Below are positions 28,372-37,100 of a stretch of DNA of 39,662 bases, piece by piece. This DNA is from Hyphomicrobiales bacterium (GTDB lineage Bacteria; Pseudomonadota; Alphaproteobacteria; Rhizobiales; Xanthobacteraceae): NCBI GenBank assembly GCA_017305515.1, contig JAFKKP010000311.1:1-39662 (forward strand), written 5' to 3'. The number at the start of each line of letters is the position of its first letter. Position 1 is the stretch's first letter. Made by a program: the position numbers and the translations under genes. The notes under the pieces were generated by a model that was given only the letters and a program-made list of their open reading frames with translations, had not been told where the DNA came from and ran no database searches.

Positions 28372-29162
28372 GCCGCTTTTGCGCCAGGACGCGGAACCTT
28401 GTCGAACAGATTGAAGAAGTTCTCTGTGGTCTGACGCGAAATTTCTTCAAGCGACACGCCGCGCGTTTCCGCAAGCACTTTCGCCGTCTCGATAACGTAG
28501 GAAGGCTCATTCCGCTTGCCGCGAAATTTGCCCGGCGCGAGATACGGCGCGTCAGTTTCGACCATGATGCGATCCGCCGGCAGTTCGGCAGCGATGTCAC
28601 GGATCGATTGCGAATTCTTGAACGTGAGAATCCCTGTGAAGGAAATCGAGAGTCCGAGCGCGATGGCTTTCATCGCCAATTCGCGCCCGCCAGTGTAGCA
28701 ATGTAGCACGGCCTTGAACGGTCCCTTGGTGAACTCGTCCTCCAGAATCCGTGCGCAACCTTCATCGGCTTCGCGCGTGTGAATCACCAGCGGCAATCCC
28801 GTCTCACGCGCGGCGGCGATATGCGCGCGGAATCCCCTCTCCTGCGCCTCCGGCGATCCATCCTTGTAGAAATTGTCGAGCCCCGCCTCGCCCAATGCGA
28901 CGACCTTCGGATGCTTCGCTAAAGCGATCAGTTCATCAGGCGTAATCCCGTCTTCTTCATCGGCATTGTGCGGATGCGTGCCGACCGAGCAATAGACATT
29001 CGGAAACCGATTGGTGATGGCTAATAGTGCATCGATCCGGCGAACGCGCGTCGAGATGGTCACGATGCGTTCGACGCCGGCGCTCTCTGCTCGCGCGACG
29101 ATTGCGTCGAGGTCGTCGACAAAATCCGGAAAATCCAGATGGCAATGGCTGTCGACAAGCAT
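28368..29162 (-). CDS. tatD: TatD-family metal-dependent hydrolase/DNase
   Basis: TIM-barrel hydrolase of 264 residues of the TatD family, reported as 3'-5' DNases. Motifs are VDSHCHLDFP (metal His pair), CSVGTHPHNADE, VALGEAGLDNFYKD (metal Glu), PLVIHTREAD, AVLHCYTGG and VETDAPYLAPGKFRGKRNEP. All metal ligands are present and the length is normal. The start ATG overlaps the metG stop by one base (TAATG) and the gene overlaps the next by four, indicating one transcript. Confidence 0.96.
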   Translation of the reverse strand: MLVDSHCHLDFPDFVDDLDAIVARAESAGVERIVTISTRVRRIDALLAITNRFPNVYCSVGTHPHNADEEDGITPDELIALAKHPKVVALGEAGLDNFYKDGSPEAQERGFRAHIAAARETGLPLVIHTREADEGCARILEDEFTKGPFKAVLHCYTGGRELAMKAIALGLSISFTGILTFKNSQSIRDIAAELPADRIMVETDAPYLAPGKFRGKRNEPSYVIETAKVLAETRGVSLEEISRQTTENFFNLFDKVPRPGAKAA

Positions 29163-30718
29163 TACGAACCAACCGCTGTGTCGCCTGCGGATTCAACATA
29201 GCGCGGAAAAATCGGCGCGGGCGGCGGGAGTTGAGTCCCGTGTTTAATGCGCGCATTGAACGATACAAAGTCCCGCGCGTCTTTCGCAATGCCTAAAATA
29301 TCTAGCAACTTCTCCGCAGCGTCAGGCATCACCGGCTGCGCAAGTATCGCAACCTGCCGGATCACTTCGGCTGTAACGTAAAGCACCGTCTTCTGTCGTG
29401 CTGAGTCCGTCTTGGCGAGCGCCCATGGAGCTTCGCCGGCGAAGTAGCGGTTGGCTTCCGCGACGACGGCCCATATGGCGTTAAGCGCGAGATGGATTTG
29501 CTGTGATGCCATCGCCTCGCGCGCGACGTCCAGCATGCCGCCCGACTGCGCAAGCATCGCTTTATCGCTGTCGCTGAACGCGCCCGGCTCCGGCAAAACA
29601 CCATGAAACTGTTTGCCGATCATCGACAAGGATCGCTGCGCAAGGTTTCCGAGGTCGTTCGCAAGATCGGCGTTTGTGCGGGCGACAATCGCTTCGTGGT
29701 TATAGTTTCCATCCTGACCGAACGGCACTTCGCGCAAAAAGAAATAGCGTAGCTGATCGACGCCGTATTGATCGGCGAGATTGAACGGGTCGACTACATT
29801 GCCGATCGATTTCGACATTTTCTCGCCGCGATTGAACAGGAAGCCGTGCGCGAACACGCGCTTCTGCACGGGAATTCCCGCCGACATCAGAAACGCCGGC
29901 CAATACACCGCGTGAAAGCGGATGATGTCCTTGCCGATGATGTGCACGTCGGCTGGCCAGTATTTCCAGTTGCTATCGTGTTCGTTCGGGAAGCCCACGC
30001 CTGTGATATAGTTGGTCAGCGCATCGACCCAGACATACATCACATGCTTGTCGTCGTCGGGGACTTTCACGCCCCAGTCGAATGTCGTTCTTGAAATCGA
30101 AAGGTCCTTCAGTCCGCTTTTGACGAAGCTGACGATCTCGTTCTTGCGTGAATCCGGGCCGATGAAATCGGGTTGGCTCTCGTAAAGCGCAAGCAGCTTG
30201 TCCTGATAGGCAGAGAGTTTAAAAAAATAACTTTTTTCTTCAACCCACTCGACAGGCGTTCCCTGCGGTCCGCGGCGCATCTTGTCATCGCCGACCGTCG
30301 TCTCGTCTTCGGCGTAGTAGGCTTCGTCGCGCACCGAATACCAGCCCGCATATGTATCTGGGTAAATGTCGCCGTTGGCGAGCATGCGTCGCCAAATCTC
30401 CTGCGAGGATTTGTGATGCGCGGGTTCGGATGTGCGGATAAAGCGGTCGTAGGAAATGTTCAGGCGCTTATCCATTTCCTTGAAACGAGCGGCGTTGCGC
30501 GTTGCAAGATCGAGCGGAGTCAGATTTTCCTTCTGTGCGGTTTGAATCATTTTCAAACCGTGCTCGTCGGTACCGGTCAGAAAGAAAACATCCTTGCCAT
30601 CGAGCCGCTGGAAGCGGGCCAATGCGTCGGTCGCAATCGCTTCATATGCATGACCGATGTGAGGAGCGCCATTCGGGTAGGCGATGGCGGTTGTGATGTA
30701 GAACGTCGGACGGGACAT
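29162..30718 (-). CDS. metG: Methionine--tRNA ligase
   Basis: Class I synthetase of 518 residues that charges tRNA-Met. [19 protein letters not shown] contains the HIGH motif (His20-Ile-Gly-His23); [15 protein letters not shown], near residue 300, is the KMSKS loop. [11 protein letters not shown] and the [15 protein letters not shown] segment are typical. It lacks a C-terminal tRNA-binding (EMAP-like) extension and the four-cysteine zinc knuckle of E. coli MetG, so it is the shorter form common in alphaproteobacteria. 83 bases separate it from holB upstream, containing no clear terminator. Confidence 0.97.
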   Translation of the reverse strand: MSRPTFYITTAIAYPNGAPHIGHAYEAIATDALARFQRLDGKDVFFLTGTDEHGLKMIQTAQKENLTPLDLATRNAARFKEMDKRLNISYDRFIRTSEPAHHKSSQEIWRRMLANGDIYPDTYAGWYSVRDEAYYAEDETTVGDDKMRRGPQGTPVEWVEEKSYFFKLSAYQDKLLALYESQPDFIGPDSRKNEIVSFVKSGLKDLSISRTTFDWGVKVPDDDKHVMYVWVDALTNYITGVGFPNEHDSNWKYWPADVHIIGKDIIRFHAVYWPAFLMSAGIPVQKRVFAHGFLFNRGEKMSKSIGNVVDPFNLADQYGVDQLRYFFLREVPFGQDGNYNHEAIVARTNADLANDLGNLAQRSLSMIGKQFHGVLPEPGAFSDSDKAMLAQSGGMLDVAREAMASQQIHLALNAIWAVVAEANRYFAGEAPWALAKTDSARQKTVLYVTAEVIRQVAILAQPVMPDAAEKLLDILGIAKDARDFVSFNARIKHGTQLPPPAPIFPRYVESAGDTAVGS

Positions 30719-30801
30719 CAGTTACTGTGCAGCCATGAATTGCAAAGCGTTGCGGGAATGTCGGTGATACGCCAAAGCGCGGAAAAAGCGAACCCGAAAG
30801 C

Positions 30802-31842
30802 CTAGCGCGTGGCTTCCGCCAGCATGCCAAACACCGAGAAAACCAGAGGTTTTCGTTCCAGATTGAAGGATTCGACGTCGCGTGCGGCGCTGCTGATCTT
30901 TTCCCATACCTCGGCGAGCCGGGCAAGCCGGGGAAGATTCGCCTGCGCGCCGTCGGCGCGTAAATGAGATGAGAGCCAGCGATCGACGGTATCGATGAAA
31001 GTTCGCAGGCTCACGCGATCGTTCAGTCCCAATGTGTCACCGAGAGAATGGAGCGCGCGCTGATCGACGTGCGGCAAAGCATTCAGAAGCTCGAGTGTGC
31101 GATTATGCAGCCCGAGGACATCGCCATCGAGCAGCATGAGCGCGCGCGCGACGCTGCCTTCGGCAAGTTCAGCAACGCTTCGCAAATTCGCGTCGTTTGG
31201 ATTCAAACTTGCGGCATTCGCAGCAGCAAGCACAACATCTTCGTCGCTCAACGCACGCAAAGGCAGTTTCCGGCAGCGCGATTGAATCGTCGCTAGAACG
31301 CGGGCGGGCGCGTGACTAATGAGGAGGAACAATGCACGGGATGGCGGCTCTTCAAGCACCTTAAGTAAAGCATTGGCCGCGTTCTGGTTCAGATCTTCGA
31401 CTGTATCGACGACGCACACGCGCCATCCATCGACAGCAGCTGTCGATCCGAAAAAGCCGATGGTTTCCCGAGATTCATCGACCGTGATGACAGTGCGCAT
31501 GACACCCTTGTCATTCGCGGTTCGCTCAAGTGTCAGCAATCCGCCATGACTGCCCGCCCCGACTTGGCGCGCGATAGGATTATCCGGATCGACGGCAAGA
31601 GACTTCGCTTTCTGAACGTCAGGCATTTGAGGGCCTGGGAACGCAAGGACGAACTTGGCCATTCGATAGGCCAGTGTCGCCTTGCCAATCCCCTGCGGGC
31701 CGCCGATCAGCCAGGCGTGGGGAATGCGCCCGCTGCGATAGGCATCGAGAAGCGCCGCTTCGGCTTCAGCATGGCCGAACAGTTCCGACGTCTCGCGCGG
31801 AGCCGGAATTGCGTTTTCGTCGTCGTTTACGCGAGCGATCAT
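30802..31842 (-). CDS. holB: DNA polymerase III delta' subunit
   Basis: AAA+ clamp-loader subunit of 346 residues. Visible parts are SELFGHAEAEAALLDAYRSG, a P-loop GGPQGIGKATLAYRMAKFVL, the sensor region VEDLNQNAANALLKVLEEPP, and SHAPARVLATIQSRCRKLPL with the SRC motif that contacts the neighbouring subunit. ATG 31842 (MIARVNDDENAIPAP) overlaps the tmk stop as ATGA, which fixes the start. The frame is open much further upstream, but that part lies inside tmk in another frame and reads as Arg/Ser-rich noise. The tmk-holB-metG-tatD order is common in bacteria. Confidence 0.95.
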   Translation of the reverse strand: MIARVNDDENAIPAPRETSELFGHAEAEAALLDAYRSGRIPHAWLIGGPQGIGKATLAYRMAKFVLAFPGPQMPDVQKAKSLAVDPDNPIARQVGAGSHGGLLTLERTANDKGVMRTVITVDESRETIGFFGSTAAVDGWRVCVVDTVEDLNQNAANALLKVLEEPPSRALFLLISHAPARVLATIQSRCRKLPLRALSDEDVVLAAANAASLNPNDANLRSVAELAEGSVARALMLLDGDVLGLHNRTLELLNALPHVDQRALHSLGDTLGLNDRVSLRTFIDTVDRWLSSHLRADGAQANLPRLARLAEVWEKISSAARDVESFNLERKPLVFSVFGMLAEATR

Positions 31843-32531
31843 GCCTTGCTGCTTTCGGCAACTGCTGCGGTGGAGAAGAGATGATCGCGCAGCGCGGTCC
31901 AAATTCGCGCGCCTACCGTTTGCTGATCGGCGTTGGCGTCGATCAAGACACAGCGATTTGGGTCTTCCGCGGCAATTTGCCGGTACGCCTCGCGCAACTT
32001 TTCGTGGAAGGCCAGCCCTTCCTCCTCGAACCTGTCGGCAACGGCAGAGCCGCGCCGCTTGATTGCGCGTTGAAGGCCGACCGCGACCGGAACATCGAGG
32101 ATCAGCGTCAGGTCCGGTTGAAGACCGCCGATTGTCACGCGTTCCATGGCGCGAAGCAGTTTCGGATCGACCTTGCCGAGTTTTCCTTGATAAACTCGCG
32201 TCGAGTCCGTGAAACGGTCGCAGAGCACCCATGTTCCCTGTTCGAGTGCGGGGCGGATGACCTGATTAACGTGGTCGTCGCGCGCAGCCGCAAACAGCAG
32301 AGATTCTGTTTCAGGTCCGAGCAGTTTTCCCATACCCGACAGCACGAGGTGGCGGATGACCTCGGCTCCCGCAGAGCCTCCCGGCTCGCGTGTGACGATT
32401 GTCGGCAGACGCGCCCCGTTAAGACGATCTGCCAGCATCTTGATCTGTGTCGATTTACCCGACCCCTCGCCTCCCTCGAACGTTACGAAGCGGCCGGGCA
32501 CTACTTTTTTGATTTCGGTTGGCGTGTTCAT
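31839..32531 (-). CDS. tmk: Thymidylate kinase
   Basis: Kinase of 230 residues that phosphorylates dTMP to dTDP. P-loop FEGGEGSGKSTQ, the TREPGGSAGAEVIRHLVLSG substrate loop, the DRFTDSTRVYQG motif and the LID region IKRRGSAVADRFEEE are all present. It overlaps holB by four bases and begins 2 bases after the dac stop, so dac, tmk and holB form a tight operon. The start MNTPTEIKKVVPGRF is the only ATG that fits. Confidence 0.97.
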   Translation of the reverse strand: MNTPTEIKKVVPGRFVTFEGGEGSGKSTQIKMLADRLNGARLPTIVTREPGGSAGAEVIRHLVLSGMGKLLGPETESLLFAAARDDHVNQVIRPALEQGTWVLCDRFTDSTRVYQGKLGKVDPKLLRAMERVTIGGLQPDLTLILDVPVAVGLQRAIKRRGSAVADRFEEEGLAFHEKLREAYRQIAAEDPNRCVLIDANADQQTVGARIWTALRDHLFSTAAVAESSKA

Positions 32532-32533
32532 GC

Positions 32534-33787
32534 CTATAGCTTTTCGGCGCCGGATCGGAACAGGCCGATCACCAATTCGCTTGCGCCGTCGATCGCCCGC
32601 CGCGTGGTCGAACCGGGCCCGATCGATTCCGCAGCGTAGAGCGGTGCTTCGAGCGCAATGTTGTTGTTGCGCCAGACCTTCAATGCGCCGATGCGCTGGC
32701 CGGGCTGAATGGGCGCACGAACCGGACCGCTATAGACGATGCGCGCGATCAGCTTTTCGGAGCCGGAGCGCGGCACCATGACGTTGATCGGCTCCGGACT
32801 TGATAGTTTAACCGAACGGCTTTCGCCGCCGAAGACCCTAGCGTAACCCACACTTTGATACGCAGCGAAGAGCATGCGCGGTTCAAAATTGCGAAAGCCC
32901 CATTCCAGGAGTTTCTTCGCTTCGGTCGCGCGATCGTCGGAATCTTCCAGCCCGTTGACGACGACGATCAGTCGTTGCCCGTTCTGCACCGCTGAGCCAA
33001 CCAGTCCATACCCGCCCTCTTTCGTGAATCCGGTCTTCAAGCCATCCGCGCCTTCGAGCATGGTGAGAAGCGGATTGCGGTTCTGCTGACGAATTTTGTT
33101 CCAGGTGAATTCGCGCTCGTTGAACAGCTTGTAATACTCGGGATAGGTCAGGATGATGTGACGCGCGAGCATACCAAGTTCGCGCACCGTCATTTTATTT
33201 TTCGGGTCGGGAAGCCCCGTCGGATTTCCAAATGTCGATTTGGTCAGACCCAATACGCGGGCGCGATCTCCCATGATCTCGACGAAGTCGCGCTCGCTGC
33301 CGGCGCTTCCTTCGGCCAGCGCGATGCACGCATCGTTGCCGCTTTGGATCAGTGCTCCGTGCAGAAGGTCGTCGACTTTCACCTTGCTGTTGATCTCGGC
33401 GAACATCGTCGAGCCGCCGGAGGGTGCTCCGCCTTTACGCCAGGCATTCGCAGTGATGCGGTATTCGTCGTCGAGCTTGATCTTGCCTTGCGTCAGTGCG
33501 TCGAAGATGACCTCGGCGGTCATCAGCTTGAGCATGCTTGACGGCGCGCGAAGTTCGTCGGCGTTTTTCTCGAACAAGATGCTGCCTGACTTTGCGTCGA
33601 TCAGGATCGCCGTCGGCGCGTCGATCTCGTAGCCATCTTCCTTCTTCGCGCCTTGCACGCTGTTATTGGCCGCACTGGCGACACCGTACAGGCCGATGCT
33701 TGCAACGAGCAACCCGGCAAGACCGCTGGCGAGAATGCCTCGGGAGACCGGCGTAAGTCCCCGGAATTTCGACGGAATGGCTGTCAT
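32534..33787 (-). CDS. D-alanyl-D-alanine carboxypeptidase (penicillin-binding protein, DacA/DacC type)
   Basis: Peptidoglycan carboxypeptidase of 417 residues that trims the terminal D-Ala of pentapeptides. A hydrophobic signal segment (about 15-40, GILASGLAGLLVASIGLYGVASA) ends in an A-x-A cleavage site. The catalytic SxxK is SSMLK (usually S-M-T-K), SxN is SGNDAC, and KTG lies in GLKTGFTKEGGYGLVG. The C-terminal beta-rich PBP5-type domain (about 300-390) is present. It opens the tmk operon and would share an ancestral block with rlpA, from which it is now separated by an opposite-strand hydrolase gene. Confidence 0.95.
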   Translation of the reverse strand: MTAIPSKFRGLTPVSRGILASGLAGLLVASIGLYGVASAANNSVQGAKKEDGYEIDAPTAILIDAKSGSILFEKNADELRAPSSMLKLMTAEVIFDALTQGKIKLDDEYRITANAWRKGGAPSGGSTMFAEINSKVKVDDLLHGALIQSGNDACIALAEGSAGSERDFVEIMGDRARVLGLTKSTFGNPTGLPDPKNKMTVRELGMLARHIILTYPEYYKLFNEREFTWNKIRQQNRNPLLTMLEGADGLKTGFTKEGGYGLVGSAVQNGQRLIVVVNGLEDSDDRATEAKKLLEWGFRNFEPRMLFAAYQSVGYARVFGGESRSVKLSSPEPINVMVPRSGSEKLIARIVYSGPVRAPIQPGQRIGALKVWRNNNIALEAPLYAAESIGPGSTTRRAIDGASELVIGLFRSGAEKL

Positions 33788-33895
33788 GCTACGATTCCTG
33801 ACGGAGGCCTTGTATCAGTTGGGATAATTCCGAACAACGTGCTCCCTGAACAGCCTTTCTGACCGGACGAAACCCCCAAAAAAGGGCAAAAATCG

Positions 33896-34834
33896 ATGTC
33901 TTCATCGCGCGTGATTTTGGCCAACGGCATCGAGATGTTTGTCACCGAGCAAGGTTCCGGGCCGCTGGTTCTGCTCTGCCACGGTTGGCCCGAATTGTCC
34001 TTTTCCTGGCGACATCAACTGCCCGCTCTGGCTGGTGCCGGATACCGCGCCGCAGCACCTGACATGCGGGGTTTTGGACGCACCTCGGCGCCGCGAGCGA
34101 TCGAAGCCTATTCCATTTTCGATTTGGTCGGTGACATGGTCGCGCTGGTTGCGGCCCTCGGGGAAACGAAAGCCGTTATCGTCGGTCACGACTGGGGTGC
34201 GCCGGTCGCGTGGCACGCGGCAATGTTCCGTCCGGACATTTTTACGGCGGTCGGCGGACTGAGCGTTCCGCCGCCCTGGCGCGGACGCGAACTGCCGCTT
34301 CAGACGCTCGTTAAAAGCGGCATCACGAATTTCTATTGGCAGTATTTTCAGAAGCCCGGTGTCGCCGAAGCAGAGTTCGAGCGGGATATCGACTACACGA
34401 TGCGCGCTATTTCATTTGGTGTGAATTCATCGCTCTACATCAAAGATGGATTCGGATTTCTCGGTGATACCACCCATCAGCACAAGCTGCCGCCGTGGAT
34501 TAGCGAGGCCGATCACGCTCACGTCGTGGAGAATTTCAAGCGTTCAGGATTCCGCGGTGGTTTGAATTGGTATCGCAATATCGACCGCAATTGGGAACTG
34601 ACCGCACCGTGGCAAGGCGCAAAGATCTACCAGCCGTCGATCTTCATCGCAGGCGCGGACGATTCTGTCGTAACCGGCATTATCGGCAGCAAGCGTATCG
34701 CGGAGATGGATCGCGTTCTGCCAAATCTCAAGCGCAAACTTTTGATCGAGGGCGCGGGACATTGGATTCAGCAAGAGCGGCCAGACGAAGTGAACGCCGT
34801 GCTGATCTCGTTTTTGAAAGATTTGAACGGCTAG
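33896..34834 (+). CDS. Alpha/beta-fold hydrolase, epoxide hydrolase type
   Basis: Protein of 312 residues. Oxyanion motif CHGWPELSFSW (the HGxP type), nucleophile elbow VGHDWGAPVAWH with Asp as nucleophile, acid in IAGADDSVV, and base in EGAGHWIQQERPDEV. A cap-domain tyrosine in GGLNWYRNIDRNW and another in NFYWQYF could be the epoxide-activating pair. An Asp nucleophile with HGxP points to epoxide hydrolase rather than esterase; haloalkane or fluoroacetate dehalogenase is a less likely alternative. It lies on the plus strand between dac and rlpA: divergent from dac by 108 bases and only 8 bases from the rlpA stop. Confidence 0.92.
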   Translation: MSSSRVILANGIEMFVTEQGSGPLVLLCHGWPELSFSWRHQLPALAGAGYRAAAPDMRGFGRTSAPRAIEAYSIFDLVGDMVALVAALGETKAVIVGHDWGAPVAWHAAMFRPDIFTAVGGLSVPPPWRGRELPLQTLVKSGITNFYWQYFQKPGVAEAEFERDIDYTMRAISFGVNSSLYIKDGFGFLGDTTHQHKLPPWISEADHAHVVENFKRSGFRGGLNWYRNIDRNWELTAPWQGAKIYQPSIFIAGADDSVVTGIIGSKRIAEMDRVLPNLKRKLLIEGAGHWIQQERPDEVNAVLISFLKDLNG

Positions 34835-34842
34835 CGCCGCCG

Positions 34843-35781
34843 CTAGTAGAGCCCGCGTCCGGACAGCAGGCTGGTGCTGCCGTCGCGTTCGACCGGTACG
34901 TAAGCGGTCGATACCGGCCGGTTGACCGGCGGAGTATCGATCACTTGTGCGACGTTGTCGCGAGGTGAGTTTTGCGGACGGCGGCCTGCGATACGGACGG
35001 CGCGTGACGCGGATACTTCGGTGGACGTTGTGGATGCAGCGTCCTCAGCTGTATTGCCGAGCGTATATGGCCGCTCTGCCGGCATCGGGACATCGCCCGC
35101 ATAGGCACCGCGCGTCGAGGTGCTTTCCGGGATAAACGGGCGTGCCGACGCAACTCTCACGCCCGACGGCGCCGGAGCCGGCTCGCCGGTGCGAAGCGTT
35201 GCCATCAACACGCGGTCGTCGGAGCCTTCAAGCGGCGCACGTCCGACATACTCGACGCGCACGCGGCCGATGCCGTTGGACCGGAAGCCTAAGAGATTTG
35301 CAGCATTGTGAGAGACGTCGATGATCCGGTTGCCGTGGTACGGCCCGCGATCGTTGACGCGCACGATGAGGGACTTCCCGTTCGAAAGATTGGTGACGCG
35401 CGCATAGCTCGGCAGCGGCATCGTCGGATGCGCGGCTGTCAGCGACGTCATGTCGAACACCTCGCCATTCGCTGTCAGGCGTCCGTGAAAGTCATCGCCA
35501 TACCATGAGGCCATTCCCTCGGCGCGATAGGTCGGGTCTTCCGTCGGCGTATAAGTGGTGCCGGCGACGACATACGGCTTGCCGATGCGGTAAGTGCCCC
35601 CGCCCTTAGGAACGGCTTCATTGAAATCGACGACACGCGGGCTGGAGGAGACGCCGTATTTGGGGTCCACACGTTTTGCGAATTTGTCGGACGACGCGCA
35701 ATTGGCCACAAGAAGGCACGCCGCTGCGGCCGCTACGGCCCGCGCAGTGCCTATTCCTGATTCAGTGAAGGTCGTCCCCAT
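34843..35781 (-). CDS. rlpA: RlpA-like septal ring lytic transglycosylase, lipoprotein
   Basis: Protein of 312 residues. The N-terminal signal ends in a lipobox (LLVANCASS), so it is probably anchored in the outer membrane. The double-psi beta-barrel domain (about 88-180) has GMASWYGDDFHGRLTANGEV (with the catalytic-type Glu), MPLPSYARVTNLSNGKSLIV, RVNDRGPYHGNRIIDVS and AANLLGF. RlpA cleaves denuded glycan strands at the division site. Residues 200-312 are low-complexity (Pro, Ser, Thr, Arg) and no SPOR domain is visible, unlike E. coli RlpA. A perfect small hairpin lies 65 bases upstream. Confidence 0.94.
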   Translation of the reverse strand: MGTTFTESGIGTARAVAAAAACLLVANCASSDKFAKRVDPKYGVSSSPRVVDFNEAVPKGGGTYRIGKPYVVAGTTYTPTEDPTYRAEGMASWYGDDFHGRLTANGEVFDMTSLTAAHPTMPLPSYARVTNLSNGKSLIVRVNDRGPYHGNRIIDVSHNAANLLGFRSNGIGRVRVEYVGRAPLEGSDDRVLMATLRTGEPAPAPSGVRVASARPFIPESTSTRGAYAGDVPMPAERPYTLGNTAEDAASTTSTEVSASRAVRIAGRRPQNSPRDNVAQVIDTPPVNRPVSTAYVPVERDGSTSLLSGRGLY

Positions 35782-35845
35782 GGCGGTTCAGATAGCACCC
35801 TCGCCGCCGCGCTGCCTATGCCATGAATGGCGCAATGGCTATGCA

Positions 35846-35866
35846 TTGGCTTGAAAAACAAGCCAA
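35846..35866. other. Perfect 8-bp inverted repeat with A5 loop upstream of rlpA
   Basis: TTGGCTTG (35846-35853), AAAAA, CAAGCCAA (35859-35866). It lies in the 182-base gap between the end of the cyclic-nucleotide-binding gene and the start of rlpA. No T-run follows on either strand. It could be an operator for rlpA or a transcript-end hairpin for the upstream gene. Nothing else is seen in this gap. Confidence 0.5.
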
Positions 35867-35963
35867 CATAACCGATTGCGCGAATAGGTAGAACGGGTTC
35901 CCTGCCGAAGTGGTAAACCGAGCGTTGCTTTTGGGACGGTATCGGGAGCTTCGGAGCCCCGCA

Positions 35964-36782
35964 TTAAGATCGCTGCGGTACTGCTACCGCTGGCGCGGCT
36001 TTCTTCAATTCGGCAATTTGCGCTTCCAGCTTGGCATTGTTCTCTAAAAGCCGCTGGCTGGTGAGAATGAGGAAGTAGTAGCCGAACTCCGGATTCTGAA
36101 AATAGATTTCGAGCAGTTTATCGTACTCAATCGACAGGACTTGTCCGTCCTCAGTGCATTCGATCGTCGCGGTGCGCCGGTTTTTTGGCGTCAGGAATCC
36201 GAGCTCGCCCATCAGACTTCCGGGCGGCAAATCGACATTGAATTCGTTGACGCGAAATTTGCCGGTAATCGTCAGAAACATTTCCTTGGCGACGTCGCCC
36301 TTCTTGAAGAGCATGTTGCCTTTCTTGTACTTGCGCTCAGTCATGAATGGCTTGAGCCATTCCATCGACTTGTCGCCCTTGGTGGCTTCCTTCGCCTTCT
36401 TTACCAGCCGCTGCATCTGATAGAGACGAACGCCGTTGATCGGCACCAGCAGCAAATACAAAAGAAAGGTCTTGATGTCGCTGGCGAGCGCGCCGAACGC
36501 GACGAAGAAAATATTGCTAATCATGTTGGCGATGCGCAGCGGCACCATCGTGCGCGTCATAAGCGTCACGACGAAAAAGATCGAGCCCAACAGCGCAAAC
36601 ATGTTGGCAAGCGTGATCTGCGATAGCGCGATTTCAAACAGTCGATTGAAGATCGCGTCGTAGGTGACGGTGTCGGGATCGAGCCCCAACATGATAAGGA
36701 TCTTGGCCACCCGCAGATTGTCCGCAGCGGTGTCGAGGATACGATTGAGTATCGTCGTGAAATCGAAATTTGCGGAATTCAT
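35964..36782 (-). CDS. Membrane protein with cyclic-nucleotide-binding domain
   Basis: Protein of 272 residues. About three membrane helices (residues 56-76, 80-100 and 102-118) are followed by a basic linker and a cyclic-nucleotide-binding domain (about 145-245). The phosphate-binding cassette reads PPGSLMGELGFLTPKNRRTA (187-206), with the Gly-Glu pair at 192-193 and Arg203 expected to hold cAMP or cGMP. A C-terminal helix (LLENNAKLEAQIAELKK) may form a coiled coil. There is no DNA-binding domain and no ion-channel pore or enzyme part, so it is a membrane sensor of unknown output. The layout resembles eukaryotic Popeye-domain proteins; homology is not shown. Confidence 0.88.
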   Translation of the reverse strand: MNSANFDFTTILNRILDTAADNLRVAKILIMLGLDPDTVTYDAIFNRLFEIALSQITLANMFALLGSIFFVVTLMTRTMVPLRIANMISNIFFVAFGALASDIKTFLLYLLLVPINGVRLYQMQRLVKKAKEATKGDKSMEWLKPFMTERKYKKGNMLFKKGDVAKEMFLTITGKFRVNEFNVDLPPGSLMGELGFLTPKNRRTATIECTEDGQVLSIEYDKLLEIYFQNPEFGYYFLILTSQRLLENNAKLEAQIAELKKAAPAVAVPQRS

Positions 36783-36916
36783 CGTGTTGCCCAGACGCGC
36801 TTGCCGGTCGATTTGCCGGCAATCATAGATGAGGTTTATGTCTAAGGCGCACTGTTTCCGGCGCCGCCCTCAAAACATTTTGAAGTGTGGCGTCGGTGAA
36901 TCGGCAGCGCAATTGA

Positions 36917-37006
36917 TGGCGGAAGGGGTGAGATTCGAACTCACGGTACCCTTGCAGGCACGCCGGTTTTCAAGACCGGTGCCTTAAACCACTCGGCCAC
37001 CCTTCC
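36917..37006 (-). tRNA. tRNA-Ser (anticodon TGA)
   Basis: The minus strand folds as a class II tRNA. The 7-bp acceptor stem GGAAGGG/CCCTTCC runs from 37006 to 36921, the D-arm contains GGCCGAGTGG, and the anticodon stem-loop CCGGTCTTGAAAACCGG has anticodon TGA. A long variable arm precedes the T-arm GTTCGAATC. The discriminator is G at 36920 and CCA is encoded (36919-36917). The long variable arm and TGA anticodon identify serine, reading UCN codons. It stands alone between two protein genes; 90 bases including CCA. Confidence 0.97.
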
Positions 37007-37100
37007 GGTAATCCCGTCATGGGGTATGGCGCGCGCGATTGCAAGGATTGTTGGACGCTTTTACCCGTTTAGCATTTGCGCCCGACAGCGCCCCCTTGCG

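Noticed and set aside
31843-32232. Upstream extension of the holB frame
   Set aside because: It lies wholly within tmk in another frame, reads as Arg/Ser-rich noise, and the ATGA overlap with the tmk stop fixes the holB start.
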